DNA from: Devosia sp. XK-2
Lineage (GTDB): Bacteria > Pseudomonadota > Alphaproteobacteria > Rhizobiales > Devosiaceae
Direction of reading: 5' to 3'
Assembly: GCF_037113415.1 (NCBI RefSeq)
Contig: NZ_CP146608.1
Coordinates: 3,058,501-3,122,500 of the forward strand
DNA length: 64,000 bases
Shown piece after piece: positions 8,751-17,289 of the stretch; the stretch's first letter is position 1, and the number at the start of each line of letters is the position of its first letter. The notes under the pieces are model-generated. The model saw nothing but the letters and a program-made list of their open reading frames with translations. It made no database searches and had not been told where the DNA came from. Position numbers and translations under genes: made by a program.

Positions 8751-10448
8751 ATGCAAAAGGTTCTGGTCAGTCTGGTCGCCCTTCTCACCGTCACTGCGAC
8801 GGTACCGGTGACGTTTGCCCAACAGGTCGCAAGCCTGGAGGCCAGCCCGGTCGTGATCGCCCCGCCACAGAGCGATCTGGCCCGCACCATCAAGACCGGC
8901 CTCTCCGCCGCCTATTATGGCGCACGTCCCGACACCCGCGCCCATGACGAGGCCCAGCGCCTCTATTTCCTCTATGGCGAGCGGCATTTCGAACCCATCT
9001 GGCTTTCCCAGGACAGCAAGGGCGTCGTCGTCTTTTCTCCCGCAGCAGACAAGATCATCGACCTGTTCGAGAACGCCGCCAGCGAGGGCCTCGACCCTGC
9101 CGACTATCTGACGCCCTCGATTTCGCCCGATAAGCTCAAGGGCGACAGCATTGCCCTGGCGACACTGGAAACGGCCTTCTCCGCCGCAGCCATGCGCTAC
9201 GCCAACCACATTCATAATGGCCGTATAGATCCGCAATCGATCAGCCCCCTGCTCGATATCAAGCCCAAGCCGATCAACGAGGCCGCCCTGCTGGTGCGCC
9301 TGGCCGACAGCAAGAATCCGGCCGCGATCCTGAACGAACTCGAGCCCAGGCACCCTGAATTTCTCGCTCTCAAAGCGGCCCTGGCCGATTTCGAGCAGTC
9401 CACCGCCGTCCGGCCGACGCCGATCAGCGAGGGGCCGGTACTGCGGCCGGGCAATTCCGACGGACGCCTGCCCGCCATTCGCGACCGGCTCAAGCTTGCT
9501 GCCTCAACCTCCAATCTCTACGATGCACTGACCGTCGACGCTATCCGCACCTTCCAGGAAGGCCAGGGGCTTGAAGTCGATGGCATTATTGGCCCGGCGA
9601 CGATTGCCGCGCTCAATGGCGGTGCCGCCACGCGGCGCGAAGACATCATTGCCAATATGGAACGCTGGCGCTGGATGCCGTCCGATCTGGGCGATTTCAC
9701 CGTGTTTGTGAATATTCCCGAATTCCGTCTCTCCATCCTGCGCTATGGCCAGGAAGAATACACGACCCGCGTCGTGGTCGGGACCACCAAGAACCAGACG
9801 CCGATCTTCTCGGACAATATTCGCCATCTGGTGGTGAACCCCTATTGGAACGTCCCAGCCTCGATCATCCGCGGCGAAATCGCGCCGGCCGTGCTGCGCA
9901 ATCCAGGCTATACCGACAGCCACAATATGGACCTGCTCTATAATGGCAGCCCGGTCAGCCCCTGGCAGGTCGACTGGAGCCAGGTCTCGTCCTCCAATTT
10001 CCCGTTCCGTGTCCGCCAGCGCCCCGGTGCCGGCAACGCCCTGGGGCAGATCAAATTCCTCTTCCCCAACAAGCACGACGTCTATTTGCACGACACCCCG
10101 TCCAAATCGCTCTTCGCGCGCACCTATCGCGCTTTCAGCCATGGCTGTGTGCGCGTGCAGAATCCCATGGAATTTGCCGATGCGCTGATGGCCAATGAGC
10201 CCAATATTTCGCGCGCCTCGCTTGAAGCCATGTTTGGGTCCTCCGAACGCTGGGTAAACCCGGAACGCCAGATTCCCGTGCATCTGGCCTATTTCACCCT
10301 GCGCGTGGACGAAGACGGCACGATCCGCGCCTTTGGCGATGTCTATGGCCATAATGAAAAGCTGATTGCCGCCATGGGGCTCGATACCGCCCCGCCGCCG
10401 GCCATCGTGGCAGAAGCCGAGACCGTGCCCGACGAACTATCGCCATAG
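8751..10448 (+). CDS. L,D-transpeptidase, YcbB/LdtD-like
   Basis: This 565-aa protein has an N-terminal signal peptide (MQKVLVSLVALL...VTFAQ), a scaffold region of about 300 residues, a peptidoglycan-binding helix bundle near residues 255-290 (VDAIRTFQEGQGLEVDGIIG), and a YkuD catalytic domain. The active site is complete: a His in YLHDTPSK, then SHGCVRV with the nucleophilic Cys. The reaction is formation of 3-3 (mDAP-mDAP) peptidoglycan crosslinks in the periplasm. The start ATG follows AGGAGCAATA; in-frame codons upstream encode no signal peptide. It precedes a MepK-like gene, the same pairing as ycbB-ycbK in E. coli. Confidence 0.93.
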   Translation: MQKVLVSLVALLTVTATVPVTFAQQVASLEASPVVIAPPQSDLARTIKTGLSAAYYGARPDTRAHDEAQRLYFLYGERHFEPIWLSQDSKGVVVFSPAADKIIDLFENAASEGLDPADYLTPSISPDKLKGDSIALATLETAFSAAAMRYANHIHNGRIDPQSISPLLDIKPKPINEAALLVRLADSKNPAAILNELEPRHPEFLALKAALADFEQSTAVRPTPISEGPVLRPGNSDGRLPAIRDRLKLAASTSNLYDALTVDAIRTFQEGQGLEVDGIIGPATIAALNGGAATRREDIIANMERWRWMPSDLGDFTVFVNIPEFRLSILRYGQEEYTTRVVVGTTKNQTPIFSDNIRHLVVNPYWNVPASIIRGEIAPAVLRNPGYTDSHNMDLLYNGSPVSPWQVDWSQVSSSNFPFRVRQRPGAGNALGQIKFLFPNKHDVYLHDTPSKSLFARTYRAFSHGCVRVQNPMEFADALMANEPNISRASLEAMFGSSERWVNPERQIPVHLAYFTLRVDEDGTIRAFGDVYGHNEKLIAAMGLDTAPPPAIVAEAETVPDELSP

Positions 10449-10630
10449 CCCTCAAGTCCAAAGGCCCTGCCGCCTCCCCTTCTGGGAGAGGCCGGCAGAG
10501 CTCGGGCCAACGCTCCTGCGGCGCTAGTTTGGGTGAGCTTAATCCCCCTATGATGCCCGCCCATTGGCCTCGCCTCCCTTCCAGCCAGAAAACGATGCAA
10601 AGACCGAGCTGCGTCCCCGGCGGCCATCCG

Positions 10631-10646
10631 TTAATATCGAGGTAAC
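10631..10646 (+). promoter_or_regulatory. CtrA-box-like sequence
   Basis: TTAA, seven bases, GTAAC matches the alphaproteobacterial CtrA consensus TTAA-N7-TTAAC at 8 of 9 fixed positions. It lies about 155 bases before the endopeptidase gene. A single near-match in a GC-rich genome is suggestive only. Confidence 0.3.
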
Positions 10647-10722
10647 AATTTCGCCTTGGTTGTGCCCGCTTTTGCTCGTAATAACAGGATCGTGAGGGGC
10701 TCTTTGGTCAGTTCACATCTGG

Positions 10723-10757
10723 TTAGCGTTAATCAAATCGTGCGATTTGGACGCTAA
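10723..10757. promoter_or_regulatory. Inverted repeat / hairpin before the mepK-like gene
   Basis: The arms read TTAGCGT...CAAATCG and CGATTTG...ACGCTAA around a TG centre, with a small internal asymmetry (four bases against one). Fourteen pairs can form. It lies about 45 bases before the GTG start, so it could be an operator or part of a structured leader. Confidence 0.5.
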
Positions 10758-10799
10758 TGTCCCACCATTATCTGACGAGTAAGCCGGGCAGAGTTTGGC

Positions 10800-12434
10800 G
10801 TGACGGTCTTGGGGTTGATCAATTGGCGGGGTGTCGCACGCGGTCTTGTCGCTGCGGCCATGAGCATTTCCGCGCTGCTGCCGGCCGCACCGGTTCAGGC
10901 CGCGACCGAACGCGCGCTCTATCTCTACTATACCCACACCAAGGAAACCGCGCGCATCGTCTTCAAGCGCAATGGGCAATATGTCCAGTCGGGCCTTAAT
11001 GAGCTGAACCAGTTTCTGCGCGACTGGCGGCGCAACGAGCCGACCAAGATGGACCCGCGCCTTTTCGACCTGGTCTGGGAGGTCTACCAGGAAGTGGGGG
11101 GCAGCCAGCCCATCAATATCGTCTCGGCCTATCGTTCGCCCGCCACCAATGCCATGCTGGCGGCCAAGTCCTCCGGCGTTGCCGACAATTCCCAGCATAT
11201 GCGCGGCAATGCCATGGACTTCTTCATTCCCGGCATCCCGCTGGCCAAGCTGCGCGCCGTAGCCATGAAGAAGCAGGTCGGCGGCGTGGGCTATTATCCC
11301 ACCTCCGGCAGTCCTTTCGTGCATCTGGATACCGGCTCGGTCCGCGCCTGGCCACGCATGACGCGCGCCCAGCTCAAGGAAATCTTCCCTGACGGCAAGA
11401 CCATGCATGTGCCCACCGATGGCAAGCCCCTGTCCCAGCAGGGTTACCAGGTCGCCCTGGCCGAGTGGAAGCGCTGCCACGCCTATCCCTGCAATGGCTC
11501 GACCTCTGGCACCCAGGTCGCCAGCAATTCGGGCGGCAGCGGCCGCACATTGATGGACGTGTTGTTCGGCGGCAAGGATGACGGCGCGCCGGCCGCACGG
11601 GTGCAAACCGCCGCGCTCGCCCCGCAGCGATCCACCGCCGTCTCCCCCGTCATGCCAGAACCGCGTCCCACCGATCTGGGCGATAGCCAATTGCAGGTCG
11701 CCTCCGTGACCGATACCACAATGCCTTTCTCCACCAATGGCAGCGCCCCACTGACCCTGGAAGAACTGGGCCTGGACGAACGCGTGGCGGTGACCATGCC
11801 CGTTTCCATGCCGGCCGATCTGCGGGAAAACGCCGCGGTCACCGCCTTGGCCGCGCTGACGGCACCCACCATGCCCACGCCCCGGGTCATCATGACCGAC
11901 CCGCCTGCCGAAATTCTGACGGCCTATGCCCCGGCCAGCCCGCGGGCGGACTCGGACGCGCAGCGCGCCCTTGAAATGATCATTGAAGGAACGGCCGCAG
12001 CCAATCCGCCATCGCCTGCCACCCGCCTGCCCATTCTGCCGCCACTCCGGCCCGCTGCCGGCATTCAGACAGCATCGTTGGGTGGCAATGTCGCCGGCCT
12101 GTTCGACGGCACCTTCAGCGCCACCGACGCTACCGAGCCCACCCCGCTTGCGCAGGCGCTGGCCCGGCATGTTGCGAGTCGCCCCGCCCCCGACGCCATG
12201 CGCCGGCCCGATCTGGTCGCACCTGATCTCGAGCATGTCGCCGATATCTTCATCGATCCGGCAGCCATGACATCGACCCGCTATGCCGTAATCTTCGACC
12301 GTGACGAAGCCGACTTCGACCCGACCCCGGAAATGGGACGTCACGTGCTGGTCAAGGGCGTGGCGGACACCGAACCGGTTCCTGACCATTCGCGTTTCAC
12401 GCGCACCGCGCCGCTGGCTTTGGCCAGCAACTAA
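10800..12434 (+). CDS. DUF882 / MepK-like murein endopeptidase with long C-terminal tail
   Basis: This is a 544-aa protein. A signal peptide ends near PAAPVQA. Residues about 35-215 form the M15-like (YcbK/MepK) domain: SAYRSPATNAML, the zinc-binding SQHMRGNAMDF, and FVHLDTGSVRAW. In E. coli MepK hydrolyses 3-3 crosslinks, the bond made by the upstream transpeptidase. The rest, about 320 residues, is rich in Ala, Pro and Thr and matches no domain I recognise; E. coli MepK lacks such a tail. The start is GTG, the only plausible one after an in-frame stop at 10773. The ribosome site is weak. Confidence 0.88.
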   Translation: MTVLGLINWRGVARGLVAAAMSISALLPAAPVQAATERALYLYYTHTKETARIVFKRNGQYVQSGLNELNQFLRDWRRNEPTKMDPRLFDLVWEVYQEVGGSQPINIVSAYRSPATNAMLAAKSSGVADNSQHMRGNAMDFFIPGIPLAKLRAVAMKKQVGGVGYYPTSGSPFVHLDTGSVRAWPRMTRAQLKEIFPDGKTMHVPTDGKPLSQQGYQVALAEWKRCHAYPCNGSTSGTQVASNSGGSGRTLMDVLFGGKDDGAPAARVQTAALAPQRSTAVSPVMPEPRPTDLGDSQLQVASVTDTTMPFSTNGSAPLTLEELGLDERVAVTMPVSMPADLRENAAVTALAALTAPTMPTPRVIMTDPPAEILTAYAPASPRADSDAQRALEMIIEGTAAANPPSPATRLPILPPLRPAAGIQTASLGGNVAGLFDGTFSATDATEPTPLAQALARHVASRPAPDAMRRPDLVAPDLEHVADIFIDPAAMTSTRYAVIFDRDEADFDPTPEMGRHVLVKGVADTEPVPDHSRFTRTAPLALASN

Positions 12435-12580
12435 CGCGCCCGCCAAAGCGTTTGCCCCGCAAAAGCCTGAATGTGGCCCGACAAGCGCGGAGGCCCTTCG
12501 TCGCATGCAGGCGGCCGCCATTGCCAAGGCCCCACATGGCGCCTAAACAGAGATAAACCAGATGATTGACGGGGATACGC

Positions 12581-14509
12581 TTGGCCAACAAGCCTGACAC
12601 GCCACTGCTCGACATGATCCGGACACCGGCCGATCTGCGCGCTATGCCGCGTCAGGATTTGCGGCAGCTGACCGATGAACTGCGCGCAGAAATGATCGAC
12701 GCCGTTTCAGTAACCGGCGGCCATCTGGGCGCCGGCCTGGGCGTGGTCGAATTGACAGTGGCCCTCCATGCCGTGTTCGACACCCCGCACGACCGCATCA
12801 TCTGGGATGTCGGGCACCAGGCCTATCCCCACAAGATCCTGACCGGCCGTCGCGACCGCATGCGCACGCTGCGGCAAAAGGGCGGGCTGAGCGGCTTCAC
12901 CCGCCGCGCCGAAAGCGAATATGACCCCTTCGGCGCCGGCCACTCCTCGACCTCGATTTCGGCCGGGCTCGGCATGGCCGAGGCCAGCAAACATCTCGAC
13001 AAGCCACGCAATGTTATTGCTGTCATCGGCGATGGGGCCATGTCGGCAGGCATGGCCTATGAGGCCATGAACAATGCCGGCGCCATGGATGCGCGCCTCA
13101 TTGTCATTCTCAATGACAATGACATGTCGATCGCCCCGCCCACGGGGGCCCTGCGCACCTATCTGGCCCGCCTGGTGTCCGGCCCCGTCTATCGCGGCAC
13201 CCGCGAGGCGGCCAAGGCCGTTGTCTCCAAGCTCCCGCCATTCCTGCACGAGCCGGCCCGCAAGACCGAGGAATTCGCCCGCTCCTTCTTCACCGGCGGC
13301 ACCTTGTTCGAAGAGCTCGGTTTTTACTATGTCGGCCCCATCGATGGTCACAATCTCGATGACCTGCTGGCCATTCTCGACAACGTCAAGGATTTCGGCA
13401 AAGGCCCTATTCTGATCCATGCCGTGACCAAAAAGGGCAAGGGCTACGCGCCGGCCGAGAATTCGGCCGACAAATATCACGGCGTTTCCAAATTCAACGT
13501 CATTACCGGGGCCCAGGCCAAGGCCCCCTCCAATGCACCCTCCTATACTTCGGTCTTTGCCTCCACCCTGATCCAGGAGGCCGAGGCTGATCCGCGCATT
13601 GTCGCGGTGACCGCAGCCATGCCCTCAGGCACCGGGCTCGACAAATTCGCCGAGCTGTTCCCCAGCCGCATCTACGATGTCGGCATTGCCGAGCAGCACG
13701 CCGTCACCTTCGCAGCCGGCATGGCAACCGAAGGGATGAAGCCCTTTTGCGCCATCTATTCGACCTTCCTGCAGCGCGCCTATGACCAGGTCATCCATGA
13801 CGTGGCCATTCAGGGCCTGCCGGTGCGCTTCGCTATCGACCGGGCCGGCTATGTCGGCGCCGATGGCCCCACCCATGCCGGCAATTACGACAATGCCTAT
13901 CTCGGTGCCATTCCCGGCATAGTGCAGATGGCTGCAGCCGATGAAGCCGAACTGCGCCATATGGTGGCGACCGCCGCCGCCTATGAAAAGGGCCCGATCA
14001 GCTTCCGCTATCCGCGCGGCGATGGCCTGGGTGTCGACATGCCCCAGCGCGGCGAAATCCTGCCCATCGGCAAGGGCCGGATCATCCGGCAAGGCGCCAC
14101 GATTGCCCTGCTCTCCTATGGCACCCGCATGGGCGAAGTGCTGGCCGCCGCCGATAAATTGGCGGCGCTTGGCCTCAATCCCACCATTGCCGATGCCCGC
14201 TTCATGAAACCGCTCGACGAGGAACTGATCGCCTCGCTGGCCGGTGCGCACGACGTTCTGGTCACGACCGAAGAAGGCGGCCTCGGCGGCTTCGGCAGCC
14301 ATGTCGCGACCTTCCTTGCCAGCAATGGCCTGCTCGACGGCAAACTGCGCTTCCGCCCGTTGATGATCCCCGACACCTTTGTCGAACACGCCACGCAAGC
14401 CGACATGTATGCCGCTGCCGGTCTCGATCGCGCCGGCATCGTCGCCGCCGCCCTCACCGCGCTCGGCTATGACCAAGCCGCCATGCAGGCGGCTTTGGCA
14501 AAGGTCTGA
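12581..14509 (+). CDS. dxs: 1-deoxy-D-xylulose-5-phosphate synthase
   Basis: About 642 aa, the usual Dxs length. It condenses pyruvate and glyceraldehyde 3-phosphate, the first step of the MEP isoprenoid pathway and a supply for thiamine and pyridoxal. Visible motifs are [14 protein letters not shown], the thiamine-diphosphate motif [34 protein letters not shown] and [15 protein letters not shown]. The start is uncertain: TTG at 12581 follows a GGGGA site and gives a normal N-terminus ([10 protein letters not shown]), while another TTG at 12566 is also in frame. It stands alone and ends against a palindromic terminator shared with the converging lrp gene. Confidence 0.96.
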   Translation: MANKPDTPLLDMIRTPADLRAMPRQDLRQLTDELRAEMIDAVSVTGGHLGAGLGVVELTVALHAVFDTPHDRIIWDVGHQAYPHKILTGRRDRMRTLRQKGGLSGFTRRAESEYDPFGAGHSSTSISAGLGMAEASKHLDKPRNVIAVIGDGAMSAGMAYEAMNNAGAMDARLIVILNDNDMSIAPPTGALRTYLARLVSGPVYRGTREAAKAVVSKLPPFLHEPARKTEEFARSFFTGGTLFEELGFYYVGPIDGHNLDDLLAILDNVKDFGKGPILIHAVTKKGKGYAPAENSADKYHGVSKFNVITGAQAKAPSNAPSYTSVFASTLIQEAEADPRIVAVTAAMPSGTGLDKFAELFPSRIYDVGIAEQHAVTFAAGMATEGMKPFCAIYSTFLQRAYDQVIHDVAIQGLPVRFAIDRAGYVGADGPTHAGNYDNAYLGAIPGIVQMAAADEAELRHMVATAAAYEKGPISFRYPRGDGLGVDMPQRGEILPIGKGRIIRQGATIALLSYGTRMGEVLAAADKLAALGLNPTIADARFMKPLDEELIASLAGAHDVLVTTEEGGLGGFGSHVATFLASNGLLDGKLRFRPLMIPDTFVEHATQADMYAAAGLDRAGIVAAALTALGYDQAAMQAALAKV

Positions 14510-14516
14510 CCCGACA

Positions 14517-14543
14517 CCCCTCCCGGTCCAGGCCAGGGAGGGG
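14517..14543. terminator. Bidirectional palindromic terminator between dxs and lrp
   Basis: CCCCTCCC and GGGAGGGG arms surround an 11-base centre, exactly in the gap between two converging genes. It lacks a T run on the plus side. It belongs to a family of CTCCCC palindromes found at other gene ends in this window. Confidence 0.5.
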
Positions 14544-14557
14544 GAAGCCGCCCCTAT

Positions 14558-15019
14558 TCAGGCATAATTCGTCGGCAATCCCTGCGTCGTCTTGACCGTC
14601 TCCATCGAAATATAGGCCGACATGTCAAACAGCTCGATACGGCTGACGAGCTGCTTATAGACAACGTCGTAGTGCTCGACATTGGGCAGCACGACCTTCA
14701 GGATATAGTCGAAATTGCCGGTCAACCGGTGCACTTCGACGATTTCGGGAATGGCCCCGACGGCCATATGGAACTTCTCCAGCCAGTCCGCCGCATGGCT
14801 ACCCGTGCGTACAATGACGAAGACCGTCGTCGGCAGGCCCAATTTGTGCCGGTCCAGCTCCGCCCTCGTCCGCGTGATGAAACCATCCTCTTTGAGGCGC
14901 GCGATCCGCCGCGAACAGGCCGAAGCAGATAGTGAGACCAGCTCGGCAATCTCATTGACCGGCCTGTCCGCATCGGCCTGCAGCAAGCTCAATATCCTGC
15001 GATCACGCTCATCCAACAT
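14558..15019 (-). CDS. Lrp/AsnC family transcriptional regulator
   Basis: This 153-aa protein has an N-terminal winged helix ([20 protein letters not shown], then [19 protein letters not shown]) and a C-terminal RAM ligand-binding domain ([10 protein letters not shown]). The ATG at 15019 follows GGAGG by 8 bases. It faces the racemase gene across 149 bases containing an inverted repeat, so it probably controls that gene and itself in response to an amino acid. This is a common Lrp arrangement, but the specific effector is not visible. Confidence 0.92.
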   Translation of the reverse strand: MLDERDRRILSLLQADADRPVNEIAELVSLSASACSRRIARLKEDGFITRTRAELDRHKLGLPTTVFVIVRTGSHAADWLEKFHMAVGAIPEIVEVHRLTGNFDYILKVVLPNVEHYDVVYKQLVSRIELFDMSAYISMETVKTTQGLPTNYA

Positions 15020-15041
15020 GGCCAATACCTCCGGCAGCGCA

Positions 15042-15076
15042 GAATTCTAGCGCATCCTTTTAATTTTGCGCAATTC
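15042..15076. promoter_or_regulatory. Candidate Lrp-type operator
   Basis: GAATT...GCGCA at 15042-15054 and TGCGCAATTC at 15067-15076 form an imperfect inverted repeat around an A/T-rich centre, just upstream of the lrp start in the divergent gap with the racemase gene. Confidence 0.35.
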
Positions 15077-15168
15077 AGACGCGCGCTTCAGTCAGAAACA
15101 CACGAACTCGGCGCTCCCTGTGCGCTCGATCTGTCGCACACTCTGCTCGATCTGGAGGGACACAGGAC

Positions 15169-15879
15169 ATGAAGACCATCGGCCTGATCGGCGGGATGAG
15201 CTGGGAATCGACCGCCGTCTATTATCGCCACCTCAACCAGGAGGTGCGGCGTTTGCGCGGAGGCCTTGCATCGGCCGAGATCGCCATGCGCTCGCTCGAT
15301 TTCAGCGAAGTTGTCGCCCTGCAAAAGGCCGGACGCTGGGACCTGGCCGGCGCGCTGCTGGGTAAGGCGGGCGCGGGCCTGGCCATGGCAGGCGCCGATT
15401 GCATCCTCATCTGCACCAATACCATGCATCTGGTCGCCGAACCGGTCGCGACCATGGCGAGCGTGCCGCTGATCGACATCATCACCGAGACGGCCAGGGC
15501 TTTGCGCGCCGATGGTCGCACCCGCCCCCTGCTGCTGGCCACGCGCTATACGATGGAGCATGGTTTTTATACTGACCGCATGAAGGCTCTGGGCCTGGAC
15601 GTCATCGTGCCCGATCAGGCTGGACGGCAGGTGGTACACGACGTCATCTTCAACGAGCTTTGCCAGGGCCAGGTGCGCGGCGAGGCTAGGGTCGCCTATT
15701 GCGACATCATCGCCCGCGCCAAGGCGCAGGGCGCAGATTCGGTCATTCTCGGCTGCACCGAAATCGGTCTACTGCTCGAAGCCGATGCGCTTGCCCTGCC
15801 TGGCTATGACTCGACCACCATTCATGCCGACGCCGCCATCCGCTTTGCCTTGGGAGACAGCGCCGCTCAGGCCGCCTGA
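15169..15879 (+). CDS. Aspartate/glutamate racemase family protein
   Basis: This 236-aa protein is in the Asp/Glu/hydantoin racemase superfamily. Both catalytic Cys motifs are present: ICTNTMH near residue 82 and LGCTEIG near residue 194. The start KTIGLIGGMSWEST is typical of the YgeA-like amino-acid racemases of about 230 aa. A GGAGGG site precedes the ATG. It is divergent from an Lrp-type regulator, which fits a role in amino-acid interconversion. Substrate (Asp, Glu or broad-specificity) cannot be decided. Confidence 0.9.
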   Translation: MKTIGLIGGMSWESTAVYYRHLNQEVRRLRGGLASAEIAMRSLDFSEVVALQKAGRWDLAGALLGKAGAGLAMAGADCILICTNTMHLVAEPVATMASVPLIDIITETARALRADGRTRPLLLATRYTMEHGFYTDRMKALGLDVIVPDQAGRQVVHDVIFNELCQGQVRGEARVAYCDIIARAKAQGADSVILGCTEIGLLLEADALALPGYDSTTIHADAAIRFALGDSAAQAA

Positions 15880-15962
15880 TCTTGATCGGCTTTTCGCCCG
15901 CCGACCTAAGGATTTATTGAGGAATTTGCCGCCTTGCTGGATGCGAAGCATCAGGTTCTATC

Positions 15963-16190
15963 ATGACCATTTCCAGCATTTCCATCGCCGCCACCGGCAT
16001 GCACCGTGCCAGCGCTCAGCTTGAGCAAAGCGCCAGCCGCATTGCCCGCATCAGCGTGGAGGGCAATGACGTGGATGTAGCCACCGAAATGGTCAATGTC
16101 ATCCAGGCTCGGAATGACTTTAAGGCTTCCGCCAAAGTGGCAGGCGTGGCCAGCGACATGTCGCAGGCCCTGCTCGATATCCTGGTCTAG
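15963..16190 (+). CDS. Mini flagellar rod/hook-like protein (FlgC-like termini only)
   Basis: This 75-aa protein joins the two terminal helices of flagellar axial proteins. The N-terminus ISSISIAATGMHRASAQLEQ resembles the rod/hook N-terminal D0 helix, and the C-terminus DVATEMVNVIQARNDFKASA resembles the conserved rod C-terminal domain. The central domains of FlgC/FlgG are absent. No other flagellar gene is in the window. It is a complete gene with plausible spacing rather than a decayed fragment: the frame is intact and both helices are conserved. Its role is unknown; it could form coiled-coil oligomers. Confidence 0.75.
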   Translation: MTISSISIAATGMHRASAQLEQSASRIARISVEGNDVDVATEMVNVIQARNDFKASAKVAGVASDMSQALLDILV

Positions 16191-16205
16191 AAAAGCGGCC
16201 GCGCC

Positions 16206-16469
16206 TTAGCGCTCGGGCGGTGCTTCGACCATGCCCAGAGCAGACATGTAAAGCTCGAGCAGCGCTTCCTGCTCCATGCGCTCATTGGCGTCCTGCTTGC
16301 GGATGGTGACGATCTTGCGAAGAATCTTGGTATCAAAGCCATTGCCCTTGGCCTCGGCATAGATTTCCTTAATATCGGCGGCAATGGCGGCCTTTTCTTC
16401 TTCCATGCGCTCGATGCGCTCAATGAAGGCACGCAACTGATCCTGTGCGACGCTATCCTCAACAGCCAT
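16206..16469 (-). CDS. gapR: GapR family DNA-binding protein (DUF2312)
   Basis: This 87-aa, almost entirely helical protein contains [19 protein letters not shown] and the signature [20 protein letters not shown], diagnostic for GapR. In Caulobacter GapR binds overtwisted AT-rich DNA ahead of replication forks and stimulates topoisomerases. An AGAGG site precedes the ATG. Its location next to DUF1036-pyk is a conserved neighbourhood in Hyphomicrobiales, as far as I recall. It converges on the mini rod protein gene with a 15-base gap. Confidence 0.93.
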   Translation of the reverse strand: MAVEDSVAQDQLRAFIERIERMEEEKAAIAADIKEIYAEAKGNGFDTKILRKIVTIRKQDANERMEQEALLELYMSALGMVEAPPER

Positions 16470-16758
16470 GGTGAACCTCTTTTGGCGGCCGTCTCACCCA
16501 TCAGTGATGCCGGCATGAAACGAAACGGGAATTGTCTGGCCCCATCAACCCTAAGCCCCAGCCCGGTTCAACCCTTTTATCGGGCAATCCACACCCTCCG
16601 GCACCCGGGTGGAAAACCAAGCCGAACCTGACATTCGCCGCTTTTCTAGCCATCGCATCCGTCATGCCCGCAATTCCGTCAAATCGTGGCTTTAGCCATT
16701 GACCTCTCCCCCTCCATACGATCAAAGAAGGGCACGTTTTCCGGTGATTTCCAGCGCA

Positions 16759-17289
16759 ATGGTGAACCCCATCCGTCTTGGCTCGACCCTGCTGCTCGCC
16801 GCCTTTGGCGGCCTTCTGGCCATGGCCACGCCGGCACGGGCCGAACTGCGCGTCTGCAACGAGACCGCCAATCTGGTCTCGGTGGCCCTGGGCTACCGCG
16901 CCGAACGCGGCTGGATGAGCGAAGGCTGGTGGCAGGCCCCTCCGGGTGATTGCCGCACCCTTTATCAGGGCGACCTGCAGCGCCGCTTCTACTATCTCTA
17001 CGCGGTGGACGATATCGGCGGCGGCGCCTGGGACGGTCAGGTCTTCATGTGCACCCGTGACGAAACCTTCACAATATTCGGGGTTGAGGATTGCCTCGCC
17101 CGGGGCTATGAGCGCACCGGGTTCTTTGAAATCGATACACAGAACCGAACCGACTGGACGCTGCAGCTCACCGAAAGTGCGGGCGCACCGAGCATTGTTG
17201 GACCGGATCTGGGCGAAAATCTCGAAGATCCGGCCTTTCTGGTCGACCCTGACGAGCCCCTAACGCCAGACAGTATGGACACGCAATGA
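16759..17289 (+). CDS. DUF1036 family exported protein
   Basis: This 176-aa protein has a signal peptide (GSTLLLAAFGGLLAMATPARA) and a DUF1036 domain: LRVCNETANLVSVALGYR, then WWQAPPGDCRTLY. Four or more Cys suggest disulfides in the periplasm. The ATG at 16759 places the signal peptide at the N-terminus; an upstream in-frame start at 16699 would precede it by 20 residues. Function is unknown. The stop overlaps the pyk start in ATGA, so the two are translationally coupled. Confidence 0.85.
   Translation: MVNPIRLGSTLLLAAFGGLLAMATPARAELRVCNETANLVSVALGYRAERGWMSEGWWQAPPGDCRTLYQGDLQRRFYYLYAVDDIGGGAWDGQVFMCTRDETFTIFGVEDCLARGYERTGFFEIDTQNRTDWTLQLTESAGAPSIVGPDLGENLEDPAFLVDPDEPLTPDSMDTQ

Larger units (their letters stand above)
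10449..10799 (+). other. Intergenic region upstream of the mepK-like gene
   Basis: This 351-base gap holds a CTCCC/GGGAG stem at 10474-10488 that may end the transpeptidase transcript, a CtrA-box-like sequence at 10631-10646, and a long interrupted inverted repeat at 10723-10757. A short frame opening at 10757 overlaps the next gene in another frame and shows no coding character. Confidence 0.6.

Noticed and set aside
10757..10999. Short plus-strand frame starting with ATG before the mepK-like gene
   Set aside because: It overlaps the signal peptide region in a different frame and has no supporting ribosome site or conserved pattern.
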